Shown piece by piece: positions 1 through 7,867 of a DNA stretch of 64,000 bases; the stretch's first letter is position 1, and each line of letters begins with the position of its first letter. The DNA is from SZUA-36 sp963759155 (GTDB lineage Bacteria > Pseudomonadota > Gammaproteobacteria > Xanthomonadales > SZUA-36), in NCBI GenBank assembly GCA_963759155.1, contig CAVWXX010000017.1:186001-250000 (forward strand), given 5' to 3'. The notes under the pieces were generated by a model. It made no database searches. It was given only the letters and a program-made list of their open reading frames with translations, and was not told the origin of the DNA. Position numbers and translations under genes: made by a program.

Positions 1-396
1 TTCGTGGTGGAATTCACCACGCAGGTAGTTATAGCCCACGGTGGCACCCATTGCATAGCCGGCGATCGCCATACCCTCAATGACTGCATGCGGGTTGAAC
101 CTGAGGATGTCCCGGTCATGACAGGTGCCAGGCTCGGACTCATCAGAATTACACAGGATATACTTTTGACCCGGTGCTGAACGGGGCATAAAGCTCCACT
201 TCAAGCCAGTCGGGAAACCCGCACCACCGCGTCCACGCAGGGCTGAAAGCTTGACGTTTTCAATGATTTCCCCGCGGTCGGTTTTCTCGGCCAGAATCTT
301 CTTCCATGCCTTGTATCCGTCGATGGCAAGATAGGTTTCCATCGACCATGGCTGTTCAGCATCAAGCGTAGTGAAGACGACGTTGTGGTCTGCCAT
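1..396 (-). CDS. nuoF: NADH-quinone oxidoreductase subunit F, N-terminal part (cut by window edge)
   Basis: NuoF carries the NADH site, FMN and one 4Fe-4S cluster of complex I in the cytoplasmic arm. Only the first 132 codons lie in the window; the gene continues past base 1. The translation from the ATG at 396 contains the nucleotide-binding signature GRGGAGFPTG at about residues 55-64 and the FMN-contacting stretch NSDESEPGTCHDRD at about 83-96. The ATG shares one base with the nuoE stop (TAATG), so the two are translationally coupled. The cluster-binding cysteines lie outside the window and cannot be checked. Confidence 0.96.
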   Translation of the reverse strand, partial: MADHNVVFTTLDAEQPWSMETYLAIDGYKAWKKILAEKTDRGEIIENVKLSALRGRGGAGFPTGLKWSFMPRSAPGQKYILCNSDESEPGTCHDRDILRFNPHAVIEGMAIAGYAMGATVGYNYLRGEFHHE

Positions 397-911
397 TAGT
401 CAAGCCCATCCAGTATCTTGTCGATTTTATCTGTATCGAGGTTCTCGTGATAATGCCCGTCGACCACCATCGCGGGCGCGCCGCAGCATGCGGCCAGGCA
501 CTCTTCTTCAACGATCAGTGTGATCCGGTCATCTGCCGTGGTCTCACCCAGCTTGATACCCAGTTTCTTCTCGATATGGCTGACCATGTCTTCGGCACCA
601 TTGAGCCAGCATGAAATATTGGTGCAAACGTTGACCTTGTGCCTGCCGACCGGTTTTTGATCAATCATCGAGTAAAAACTGGCCACTTCAAAAGCCCAGA
701 CAGGAGGCAGGTCCAGGTAATCCGCAACCGCCTCAACCATGTCCTTGCTAACCCAGCCACCGTTCTGGTGTTGTGCAGCAATCAGCGCCTGTATCAAGGC
801 GGACCGCTTGTTTTCTGCCGGGAATTTGCTGACCCAGTGATCGATGTTTGCACGGGTATCTTCATTAAGCAGAGCCTTTTTACCGGCAATGTGTTCAGCT
901 TTATGACTCAT
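396..911 (-). CDS. nuoE: NADH-quinone oxidoreductase subunit E
   Basis: NuoE is the thioredoxin-fold 2Fe-2S subunit (cluster N1a) that partners NuoF in NADH oxidation. The 171-residue product has the usual length and the four expected cluster ligands: Cys96 and Cys101 in CTNISCWLNG, Cys138 and Cys142 in EEECLAACCGAP. The N-terminal helical part matches the family. The gene meets nuoD at base 911 and nuoF at base 396, as expected inside a compact nuo operon. The assignment is firm from motifs and context. Confidence 0.97.
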   Translation of the reverse strand: MSHKAEHIAGKKALLNEDTRANIDHWVSKFPAENKRSALIQALIAAQHQNGGWVSKDMVEAVADYLDLPPVWAFEVASFYSMIDQKPVGRHKVNVCTNISCWLNGAEDMVSHIEKKLGIKLGETTADDRITLIVEEECLAACCGAPAMVVDGHYHENLDTDKIDKILDGLD

Positions 912-2164
912 TAGCGGTCTACCTCACCAAATACGATATCAAAGGTTCCCATGAGCGCCACGACGTCACCCAGCATATGTCCTTTCGCCAACTCATCCAT
1001 ACATGCAAGGTGGGCGAAACCAGGCGCTCTTAAGTGCACACGGAAGGGCTTGTTGGCGCCGTCTGAAATCATGTAACAACCGAACTCACCCTTAGGTGCC
1101 TCAACGGCTGCGTAGGTCTCACCTTTTGGAACACTGTAACCTTCGGTGAACAATTTGAAGTGATGGATCAGGGCCTCCATGTCATCCTTCATTTCTTCCC
1201 GGGTTGGCGGGATAACCTTGAAGTTTTTCAACATGACATGACCTGGGTTGGCGCGTAGCCATTCAACACATTGCAGAATGATGCGCGCGGACTGGCGCAT
1301 TTCTTCAATACGGACCAGGTAGCGGTCGTAACAATCACCATTGATACCGACAGGAATATCAAAATCCATCTCGTGATACATGGCATAGGGCTGCTTCTTG
1401 CGAAGATCCCATTCGACACCCGAGCCACGCAACATCGGTCCGGTACAGCCTAGTTGCTGGGCACGTTCAGGGGATAGCACGCCTATGCCGACGGTACGCT
1501 GCTTCCAGATACGGTTATCGGTCAGCAGGGTTTCGTATTCATCCACCTTGGACGGAAAATCCTTTGCAAATGCCTCGATAAAATCGAGTAATGTGCCTTC
1601 ACGCCATTCGTTTCTTTGCTTGAGCTTTTTACCCTTGGTCCAGGGTGTCTCTTTGTACTGCGGCATGGAATCAGGTAAATCACGATACACACCACCCGGC
1701 CGGTAATAATTCGCATGCATACGCGCACCCGATACCGCCTCGTACATATCGATGGTCTGTTCACGCTCACGAAAGGCGTACAGGAAGACAGTCATGGCGC
1801 CAAGGTCAATACCACTCGAACCGATCCATAACATGTGATTACCAATACGGGTAATTTCATCAAACATGGTACGTATGTATTGGGCGCGCACTGGCGGCTC
1901 AATACCCAGCAACTGTTCAATGGCGCGAACATAGGCGTGCTCGCTGCACATCATGGATACATAATCCATGCGATCCAGGTAGCCAATGGACTGGTTATAT
2001 GGCTTGCTTTCAGCGAGTTTTTCGGTGCCCCGGTGTAACAGCCCGATATGCGGGTCTGCCCTGACAACGGTTTCACCGTCAAGCTCAAGTACCAAGCGAA
2101 GAACACCATGGGCCGACGGATGTTGCGGCCCGAAATTCATCGTGTAGTTGCGAATCTCTGACAT
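911..2164 (-). CDS. nuoD: NADH-quinone oxidoreductase subunit D
   Basis: NuoD (49-kDa homologue) helps form the quinone-binding cavity next to cluster N2 in the peripheral arm of complex I. At 417 residues it has family length. The N-terminal MNFGPQHPSAHGVLRLVLEL carries the conserved HPSAHG loop that lines the quinone site, and the C-terminus ends in the conserved DIVFGEVDR. NuoC and NuoD are separate genes here, unlike the fused nuoCD of E. coli. nuoD starts two bases after the nuoC stop. Confidence 0.98.
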   Translation of the reverse strand: MSEIRNYTMNFGPQHPSAHGVLRLVLELDGETVVRADPHIGLLHRGTEKLAESKPYNQSIGYLDRMDYVSMMCSEHAYVRAIEQLLGIEPPVRAQYIRTMFDEITRIGNHMLWIGSSGIDLGAMTVFLYAFREREQTIDMYEAVSGARMHANYYRPGGVYRDLPDSMPQYKETPWTKGKKLKQRNEWREGTLLDFIEAFAKDFPSKVDEYETLLTDNRIWKQRTVGIGVLSPERAQQLGCTGPMLRGSGVEWDLRKKQPYAMYHEMDFDIPVGINGDCYDRYLVRIEEMRQSARIILQCVEWLRANPGHVMLKNFKVIPPTREEMKDDMEALIHHFKLFTEGYSVPKGETYAAVEAPKGEFGCYMISDGANKPFRVHLRAPGFAHLACMDELAKGHMLGDVVALMGTFDIVFGEVDR

Positions 2165-2166
2165 GT

Positions 2167-2916
2167 TTATTCAGCCCCGGACGCCATCGAATCAGCTGCT
2201 TCATCTGCGGCCTTATCGATATCGTCTGCTCTATAACGTGAATCATCACGTATGACACGTGGAACGAGTACACGAGGTTCAATTTCAACCGGTTCATATA
2301 CGACGCGGCCTTTCTCCTCGTCATACCGAACCGTGACATTGCCAATCAATGGGAAATCCTTGCGGAAAGGATGACCGGTAAAACCATAGTCCGTCAAAAT
2401 CCGGCGAAGGTCAGGATGTCCCTCGAAAATAATGCCAAACAGGTCAAAGGCTTCACGCTCATACCAATTGGCGGAATTCCATGTCTCAACCAGCGACGGC
2501 ACAATAGGTAAACCTTCATCGGCCGCAAAAGTTTTCATACGCAAGCGCATATTGTGGTGGGTTGACAGGAGGTGAACGACGACGCCGAAGCGTTGTTCAG
2601 CATCCGCTGATTCGGGCCGGTGACTCCAGTCGAAACGACCGGGGCCAAGACCCTCAACACCGCGACTGAAGCCTTCGTGTGTTGCCTCTGTGGTTTCCCA
2701 CTCCACCTGGCCAAAACCGAGGTAATCGACACCACACAAATCGGTTAACTGGCTAAATGCAAAACGCGGGTCATCACGCAGTGTTTGCGCAACTTCCAAC
2801 CACGCGTCAACAGGAACCTCAATGGTCACCATGCCGGAACCGGGTTCAGAAACAGTAACCCGGTCACCGAAACAGGCGGTGAGTTCTTCGGACAGACTTT
2901 TTGTCACGTCAATCAT
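2167..2916 (-). CDS. nuoC: NADH-quinone oxidoreductase subunit C
   Basis: NuoC (30-kDa subunit) is a cofactor-free part of the peripheral arm that binds NuoD. The frame is open from a TTG at 2931, but I prefer the ATG at 2916 (MIDVTKSL). It has an AGGTGAT ribosome site a few bases upstream and starts four bases after the nuoB stop. This gives about 249 residues. The conserved region WYEREAFDLFGIIFEGHPDLRRILTDYGF is present (residues WYEREAFDLFG through LTDYGF). The C-terminal tail after the conserved block is acidic and variable, as is common. Confidence 0.96.
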   Translation of the reverse strand: MIDVTKSLSEELTACFGDRVTVSEPGSGMVTIEVPVDAWLEVAQTLRDDPRFAFSQLTDLCGVDYLGFGQVEWETTEATHEGFSRGVEGLGPGRFDWSHRPESADAEQRFGVVVHLLSTHHNMRLRMKTFAADEGLPIVPSLVETWNSANWYEREAFDLFGIIFEGHPDLRRILTDYGFTGHPFRKDFPLIGNVTVRYDEEKGRVVYEPVEIEPRVLVPRVIRDDSRYRADDIDKAADEAADSMASGAE

Positions 2917-2920
2917 TACA

Positions 2921-3472
2921 TCACCTGGCAATGGTAGAGGTACGACGGATTTTCTTTTGCAACTGCAAAATACCGTAAATCAGGGCCTCCGCTGTGGGCG
3001 GACAACCCGGGACATAGATATCTACCGGAACGATACGGTCACAACCACGTGTGACCGAATAAGAATAATGGTAATAACCACCACCATTGGCGCAGGAACC
3101 CATGGATATGACCCATCTTGGCTCAGCCATCTGGTCGTAAATCTTGCGCATGGCCGGGGCCATTTTATTGACCAGCGTACCCGCTACGATCATGACATCG
3201 GACTGACGGGGACTCGGTCGAAATATGACGCCGAGCCTGTCGAGGTCGTAACGTGCCGCACCTGCCTGCATCATTTCGACCGCGCAACATGCCAGGCCAA
3301 AGGAAACCGGCCACATCGAGCCCGTTCTCGCCCAGTTGAGCAAGGCATCCAATGAGGTTGTCACCACACCGCGAGCCATCAACGGATTGCTATCCGCATT
3401 TGGCCTCAGAATGTCGTCTATTTCACCAAGTTCTATACCCCGGTCGGGGTACATAATGTCCATCATTCCCAT
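2921..3472 (-). CDS. nuoB: NADH-quinone oxidoreductase subunit B
   Basis: NuoB binds the terminal 4Fe-4S cluster N2, which passes electrons to quinone. The conserved cysteine sites are visible: the tandem cysteines of FGLACCAVEMM, the one in SMGSCANGGG, and the one in YVPGCPPTAE. The frame is open from a TTG at 3493, but an AGAGG ribosome site lies nine bases before the ATG at 3472, which I chose. The ATG at 3466 overlaps the nuoA stop as ATGA and is the main alternative. The gene overlaps the nuoA end slightly, consistent with coupling. Confidence 0.95.
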   Translation of the reverse strand: MGMMDIMYPDRGIELGEIDDILRPNADSNPLMARGVVTTSLDALLNWARTGSMWPVSFGLACCAVEMMQAGAARYDLDRLGVIFRPSPRQSDVMIVAGTLVNKMAPAMRKIYDQMAEPRWVISMGSCANGGGYYHYSYSVTRGCDRIVPVDIYVPGCPPTAEALIYGILQLQKKIRRTSTIAR

Positions 3473-3819
3473 TCCAATGCGCCTCTTTTCCAAATTACAA
3501 CGTAGCCAATAACCAGTTCAATGAGGAACACAAACATGGCTGCCACACCGAATAGACCCAACTGATCCAGAGCCAGGGCCCACGGCAGGAAAAATGCAAT
3601 TTCAAGATCAAATATTATGAACAGGATCGCTACCAGGTAGTAACGAACATCAAACTTGGTGCGGGAATCTTCAAATGCCTCAAAACCGCATTCGTAAGCA
3701 GACAATTTTTCACTGTCAGGCCTGGTTGGGCCAAGCAATCCGCCAAGAACTATCAGAACAACACCGATAACTCCAGCGATACAGAGAAAAATGAGAATTG
3801 GCAGGTACTGTGCAAGCAT
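3463..3819 (-). CDS. nuoA: NADH-quinone oxidoreductase subunit A
   Basis: NuoA is a three-helix membrane subunit at the junction of the two arms of complex I. The 118-residue product has three hydrophobic segments, at about residues 6-28, 60-82 and 86-108. It has the conserved loop KLSAYECGFE and the motif SRTKFDVRYYLVAILFIIFD (residues 52-71). It is the first gene of the nuo operon. The tRNA-Leu gene lies about 50 bases upstream on the same strand, so transcription may read through from secG and tRNA-Leu. Confidence 0.96.
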   Translation of the reverse strand: MLAQYLPILIFLCIAGVIGVVLIVLGGLLGPTRPDSEKLSAYECGFEAFEDSRTKFDVRYYLVAILFIIFDLEIAFFLPWALALDQLGLFGVAAMFVFLIELVIGYVVIWKRGALEWE

Positions 3820-3868
3820 ACGCTAGTCTCAATTCATTTAGGGCGATGGTATACCGCCCATGTAAAAA

Positions 3869-3953
3869 TGGTGCCCAAGGCCGGACTCGAACCGGCACGA
3901 CTTTCGTCACTACCCCCTCAAGATAGCGTGTCTACCAATTCCACCACTTGGGC
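3869..3953 (-). tRNA. tRNA-Leu, anticodon GAG
   Basis: On the minus strand the sequence folds as a class II tRNA of 85 bases. The acceptor arm is GCCCAAG/CTTGGGC, the D arm contains GGTAGACAC, the anticodon arm is CTATC-TTGAGGG-GGTAG with anticodon GAG, and a long variable arm and the T arm GGTTCGAGTCC follow. The 3' CCA is encoded. The sequence closely resembles E. coli tRNA-Leu(GAG). It sits between secG and nuoA on the same strand. Confidence 0.97.
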
Positions 3954-3970
3954 TATTCTTTTTCTTTACC

Positions 3971-4447
3971 TCAGATCCCATCTTTGCCTGAAGTGTCTTT
4001 CTCAGCACCATCACTGGCCGGCGCTGCTTCAGAGCCGGACTCTATTGCCGGTAAATCACCAGCTTCAAGATCCGACTCAGGTTGCGCGATCACAGACTCC
4101 ATCGAGGGTACGTCTGAAGGATCGGCTGATTCTAAAATTACCGGTAAATCAGGAGCAGTTGCTTCTTCTGCTGCAGGCGTAGTGGCAACCACACCCAGGT
4201 CGGTCTCAGGTGCGCTGCCCGCACGTGAAGCTATCACCGCCATTGTCAGACTGATCAGGCAAAATAAAGTCGCCAATACCCACGTGGTACGCGACAAAAA
4301 GTTTCCTGCACCACGGGACCCGAATACGGTACCAGATGCGCCACTGCCAAATGCTGCACCGGCTGTAGCACCGGCACCTTTTTGTATCAAGATAAAAGCA
4401 ATCATCGAAATGGCGATGAGTACATGAAAAATATTTAAAACCTGCAT
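3971..4447 (-). CDS. secG: Preprotein translocase subunit SecG
   Basis: SecG is the small SecYEG subunit that assists protein translocation across the inner membrane. The 158-residue product has the family layout: a first helix at about residues 5-22, the conserved segment QKGAGATAGAAFGSGASGTVFG (about 22-43), and a second helix at about 54-72. The remaining C-terminal half is a low-complexity Ala/Glu/Ser-rich tail, as in many gammaproteobacterial SecG proteins. It lies between tpiA and tRNA-Leu on the same strand, a common gammaproteobacterial order. Confidence 0.96.
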   Translation of the reverse strand: MQVLNIFHVLIAISMIAFILIQKGAGATAGAAFGSGASGTVFGSRGAGNFLSRTTWVLATLFCLISLTMAVIASRAGSAPETDLGVVATTPAAEEATAPDLPVILESADPSDVPSMESVIAQPESDLEAGDLPAIESGSEAAPASDGAEKDTSGKDGI

Positions 4448-4474
4448 ATTCTATTCCGTGTTTTGGAGCACCCT

Positions 4475-5230
4475 TTAAGCAACGGCGCTATAAATTGCGA
4501 GGAAATCTTCAGCTGTTAAAGAAGCTCCTCCAACAAGTCCGCCGTCAATATCATTCTGGGCAAACAATTCGGCGGCATTGGAACCTTTCACACTGCCGCC
4601 GTATAGGATTTGTAGTTGGTCGGCTATTATAGCATTGAGAGCCGATATCTTGTCACGTATAAATGCATGAACAGACTGTGCTTGTTCCGGTGTCGCGGTC
4701 AATCCGGTGCCGATGGCCCAGACTGGTTCGTATGCAACGATGGCTTGACTGAACGCATCCACGCCGACACTGCTGATAACCGCATCCAGTTGACGTGCGA
4801 CAACATTCTCGGTCTGGCCCTGTTCACGTTCTTCGAGTGTTTCGCCTACACACAGTACCGGCTGTAGCCCTGCATCGAGTGCGGCTTTGAAACGTACCGC
4901 AACGTCTTCATCGCTTTCACCATATATTGCACGACGCTCCGAATGACCAACCAGCACATAACGACACCCCATATCCACCAGCATACCGCCGCTGGTTTCA
5001 CCGGTGTGGGCCCCCTGTGCATTCGGGTTAAGGGTTTGTCCGCCCCAGGCGATATGACTACCTGAAAGAACAGACTCGGCCTGCGCCAGGTAAGCAAATG
5101 GAGGGAATACGGCCAGATCGGCCTTGCCACCGGCTGAACTTCCTGCCAACAAACCCTCAAGCAGGGAAGCCACCATGGTTTTGGAGCCGTGCATTTTCCA
5201 GTTTCCTGCGACCAGTATTTTTCTCATCAT
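4475..5230 (-). CDS. tpiA: Triose-phosphate isomerase
   Basis: TpiA interconverts glyceraldehyde-3-phosphate and dihydroxyacetone phosphate in glycolysis and gluconeogenesis. The catalytic lysine (GNWKMHG), the histidine (LVGHSERR) and the glutamate (AYEPVWAIGTG) are all visible, as is the phosphate-binding GGSVKGSN loop. The frame is open upstream to 5287, but the family start is MMRKILVAGNWK. The ATG at 5230 has an AGGA site five bases upstream, so I used it (about 251 residues). secG follows in the same direction, so they are probably cotranscribed. Confidence 0.97.
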   Translation of the reverse strand: MMRKILVAGNWKMHGSKTMVASLLEGLLAGSSAGGKADLAVFPPFAYLAQAESVLSGSHIAWGGQTLNPNAQGAHTGETSGGMLVDMGCRYVLVGHSERRAIYGESDEDVAVRFKAALDAGLQPVLCVGETLEEREQGQTENVVARQLDAVISSVGVDAFSQAIVAYEPVWAIGTGLTATPEQAQSVHAFIRDKISALNAIIADQLQILYGGSVKGSNAAELFAQNDIDGGLVGGASLTAEDFLAIYSAVA

Positions 5231-5503
5231 TATTGTCCTGTTTACTCGTGTACTGCGCTTCGGCGCGCAAGGATACCTACACGTCACTTTTGTCGCAAGT
5301 CAAAACCGTTGGCGATGATGCGATACATCGGGACAAAAACAAATGATGCAGGTCAATTCTTTCCCGCTAATTTGATTTTGACCGGAAACCTCTCAGCCAA
5401 TACAGGTGGGTAAGCAATGAATTTTTCGACCGGACAGAACAAAAAAACAGGCATTATTCAATGGCTGGAGCCAAGCCCGGATGACGACAGGAGGGTTTAG
5501 ACC

Positions 5504-6085
5504 TCAGATCAGATTCGTGCCCCCGAACAGCAGGTGGTGGGTATAGAGGAACGCCAGGTAGGCCAGGACACTGAATAACACCATCCCCACATCGTTCCTG
5601 AGCGCTGCCTTTTCAGGCTTGACCCATGCGCCCTCACGCCGGTTAATCAGGAATATCTCGATAAGTGCCCAGACAGTCAAGCCACCAAAAAACACAATGG
5701 CCCGCGCCGTGCCTACAGCCAGCAGGTGACCCACGCCCCAACAAATAAAACCGATCAACTGGGGATGACGCATCAAACGCTTGAAATTATTGGGAGGATA
5801 CGGTGCAAGAAATAATATAAAGCCAACCAGCACTAAAACAGCTGCCGCATGCCCACCCCACTCTGGTGCGGTGTAAATCTCAGCGAGTACGTCCGGTTCC
5901 ACTGGCGTCAGGGAACTCCAGCCTGAAATGATCAGGTACAGGGAAATTATCATCATGACGATGAACACACCCTTGTAAGGGTATTCACCAAAACGCCTGA
6001 TCATGCTGTTTCTGAAATCGGCTGCCAACCCGGGTACGAAATGAACCATACTCCAGAGTAAAACACCAATTACGAGACGTGTCAT
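5504..6085 (-). CDS. NnrU-family integral membrane protein
   Basis: The 193-residue protein is mostly hydrophobic, with about five to six membrane segments. It contains features typical of the NnrU family: an N-terminal WSMVHF...R, a central LAPYPPNNFKRLMRHPQL loop, and the LIGFICWGVGHLLAVG segment. NnrU was named for a link to nitrite and nitric oxide reductase expression, and related proteins are membrane methyltransferases of the isoprenylcysteine methyltransferase type; the exact role is unknown. No denitrification gene is nearby. The 216 bases between this gene and tpiA hold nothing I recognise. Confidence 0.85.
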   Translation of the reverse strand: MTRLVIGVLLWSMVHFVPGLAADFRNSMIRRFGEYPYKGVFIVMMIISLYLIISGWSSLTPVEPDVLAEIYTAPEWGGHAAAVLVLVGFILFLAPYPPNNFKRLMRHPQLIGFICWGVGHLLAVGTARAIVFFGGLTVWALIEIFLINRREGAWVKPEKAALRNDVGMVLFSVLAYLAFLYTHHLLFGGTNLI

Positions 6086-6198
6086 AGCGCTAGCCTCCGT
6101 ATGTCATATTCAATGCCGAAACAGGCCGGGAATGTCAATGCACCCGCTTTAAAGTGTAGTAGCATATCCCGTAATTCATATGACACAGGTCAACAACA

Positions 6199-7029
6199 AT
6201 GATTCAGGAAAACAGGGGTAGAGAACCTGACAAGCCATGGGCCCTGGTAACCGGTGCTTCCGCTGGTATTGGTGCCGAGTTCTCCCGGCAGTTGGCCGCA
6301 CAGGGCTACCAACTGGTGCTGGTGGCACGACGCGCAGATAGATTACAAGCCATTGCAGATGAGCTACTGAACACTTACGCCGCTCACAGCGTGATCATTA
6401 CGGCCGACCTGTCGCAAAAAAATGCATGCGAAATGATCGTCAACCGGCTCACAGATGAAGATATCCAGGTGGAATACCTCGTTAATAATGCCGGCTATGG
6501 CCTGACTGGAAATTTTCACGTGCCTGACTGGCAGGAACATGCTGATTTTGTCCAGGTCATGATGACCGCGGTCTGCGAACTGACCTGGCGTTTGTTGCCC
6601 GGTATGCAGGAACGTAAACGTGGCTTCATCGTTAACGTCGCCTCGGTAGCAGGCCTGGTATCAAGCAGTGCCGGACATACCCTGTATGGTGCAAGCAAGT
6701 CATTTCTGATTCGCTTCAGCGAGTCGCTGGCGCTCGAAAATGAAACAACCGGCGTTAAGGTCTGTGCCTTGTGCCCTGGATTTACCTACAGTGAATTTCA
6801 CGACGTTAACGGCACCCGTGAAATGATCAGCAAGCTGCCCGATTATTTGTGGCTCAACGCCAAAGACGTGGTCGCAGATACGTTGCGGGCCATGTCTGCC
6901 AGCAAGCCTAAAGTGGTTCTTGTTCCCGGCACTCAATACAAAGTGATTGTTTTCATTAACCGTTACCTGCCCTGGCTTGCCGCAATACTCACCAAACGGA
7001 CAGCCAAACATTTTCGTGTAACGGATTAA
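6199..7029 (+). CDS. Short-chain dehydrogenase/reductase (SDR)
   Basis: This is a classical SDR oxidoreductase of 276 residues with an N-terminal Rossmann fold. Visible motifs are TGASAGIG (dinucleotide binding, about residues 20-27), NNAGYG (about 96-101), the catalytic serine region NVASVAGLVSSSAG, and YGASK (Tyr-x-x-x-Lys). The ARRADRL stretch after the second strand suggests NADP(H) preference (inference). The C-terminal VFINRYLPWLAAILTKRTAK is basic and hydrophobic and could contact the membrane. The substrate cannot be inferred. It is a single gene between two minus-strand genes, divergent from the NnrU gene. Confidence 0.9.
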   Translation: MIQENRGREPDKPWALVTGASAGIGAEFSRQLAAQGYQLVLVARRADRLQAIADELLNTYAAHSVIITADLSQKNACEMIVNRLTDEDIQVEYLVNNAGYGLTGNFHVPDWQEHADFVQVMMTAVCELTWRLLPGMQERKRGFIVNVASVAGLVSSSAGHTLYGASKSFLIRFSESLALENETTGVKVCALCPGFTYSEFHDVNGTREMISKLPDYLWLNAKDVVADTLRAMSASKPKVVLVPGTQYKVIVFINRYLPWLAAILTKRTAKHFRVTD

Positions 7030-7083
7030 ACAGGAACCGGGCGTTGCGGGCTTGAGGAAAATCTGCAGGGTTGCCGGAAAGGA

Positions 7084-7848
7084 CTACCAGCCGATTTCCG
7101 AAGCGGTTCCAGCACCAATGACACAGGAAGCAAGGCTGGCTGGGTGACGCCACCTGTACGCCGAAACCGCAATGCGCCCACCCATGATTTCCGCAAACTG
7201 CTGCGGGTATAAAGGCGACTGACCTGGATTTGCCAGACCATCAGGTGCAATGGGCTGACCGGTAAACAGGTCATACTTGTCGATGGCGCCCAGGATGTGC
7301 AGTAATTCATGGGTAATAATGATGCGATTGCGGGCAGCCATTTCCCGTGTTGCCACGGCGTTTACCAGTCCGTAACTGCCATTTTTGATCCCGACCGAAC
7401 GCTCTAACGGACCTTCGGAGCTACGTTTCTGGTAGAGAATATACATGCGGATGTCGTCGCCAACCAGATCATCCTGGCGACCATGTCTCCAGGACCACCA
7501 GCGCATTTTCAAACTCCACAACGCCACATTCAGACCAGAGCTTTCGGTGGGTAACGCAGGGGGCAAAACAGTCAGCGGACGCGCCACCTGGATAACGACA
7601 GGCTTCTCCAGTTGCCGACCATAACGCGCGCCCTGCCGTTTAAAAAATTCATTGATGTCCTGAAATGAACCTGCACCGAGGCTCTCGGCATAGCTGCGAA
7701 TTTCCGGATCGGCGTCAACCAATACGGGGTAGATGGTTACCCACAATGATTTTTCCCAACTGGCAAAGCGTTTACCGGTTAACCACTGATTACCGATAAC
7801 AACAAGCAGTATGGTCAACAGGATCGCAATGCGAAGGAAACGAAACAT
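7084..7848 (-). CDS. Membrane-anchored metzincin-like putative zinc protease
   Basis: I do not recognise a named family. The 254-residue protein starts with a hydrophobic segment (about residues 5-20) that looks like a signal anchor. Near the C-terminus it carries HELLHILGAID (His180, Glu181, His184, Asp190), which fits the metzincin zinc signature HExxHxxGxx(H/D), with Asp as third ligand as in snapalysin-type enzymes. A methionine in AEIMGG (Met222) sits about where the metzincin Met-turn is expected. A periplasmic or membrane-surface protease is inferred. It is downstream of pmbA in the same direction with about 20 bases between them. Confidence 0.6.
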   Translation of the reverse strand: MFRFLRIAILLTILLVVIGNQWLTGKRFASWEKSLWVTIYPVLVDADPEIRSYAESLGAGSFQDINEFFKRQGARYGRQLEKPVVIQVARPLTVLPPALPTESSGLNVALWSLKMRWWSWRHGRQDDLVGDDIRMYILYQKRSSEGPLERSVGIKNGSYGLVNAVATREMAARNRIIITHELLHILGAIDKYDLFTGQPIAPDGLANPGQSPLYPQQFAEIMGGRIAVSAYRWRHPASLASCVIGAGTASEIGW

Positions 7849-7867
7849 TCAAGGCGCCCTATATTAA

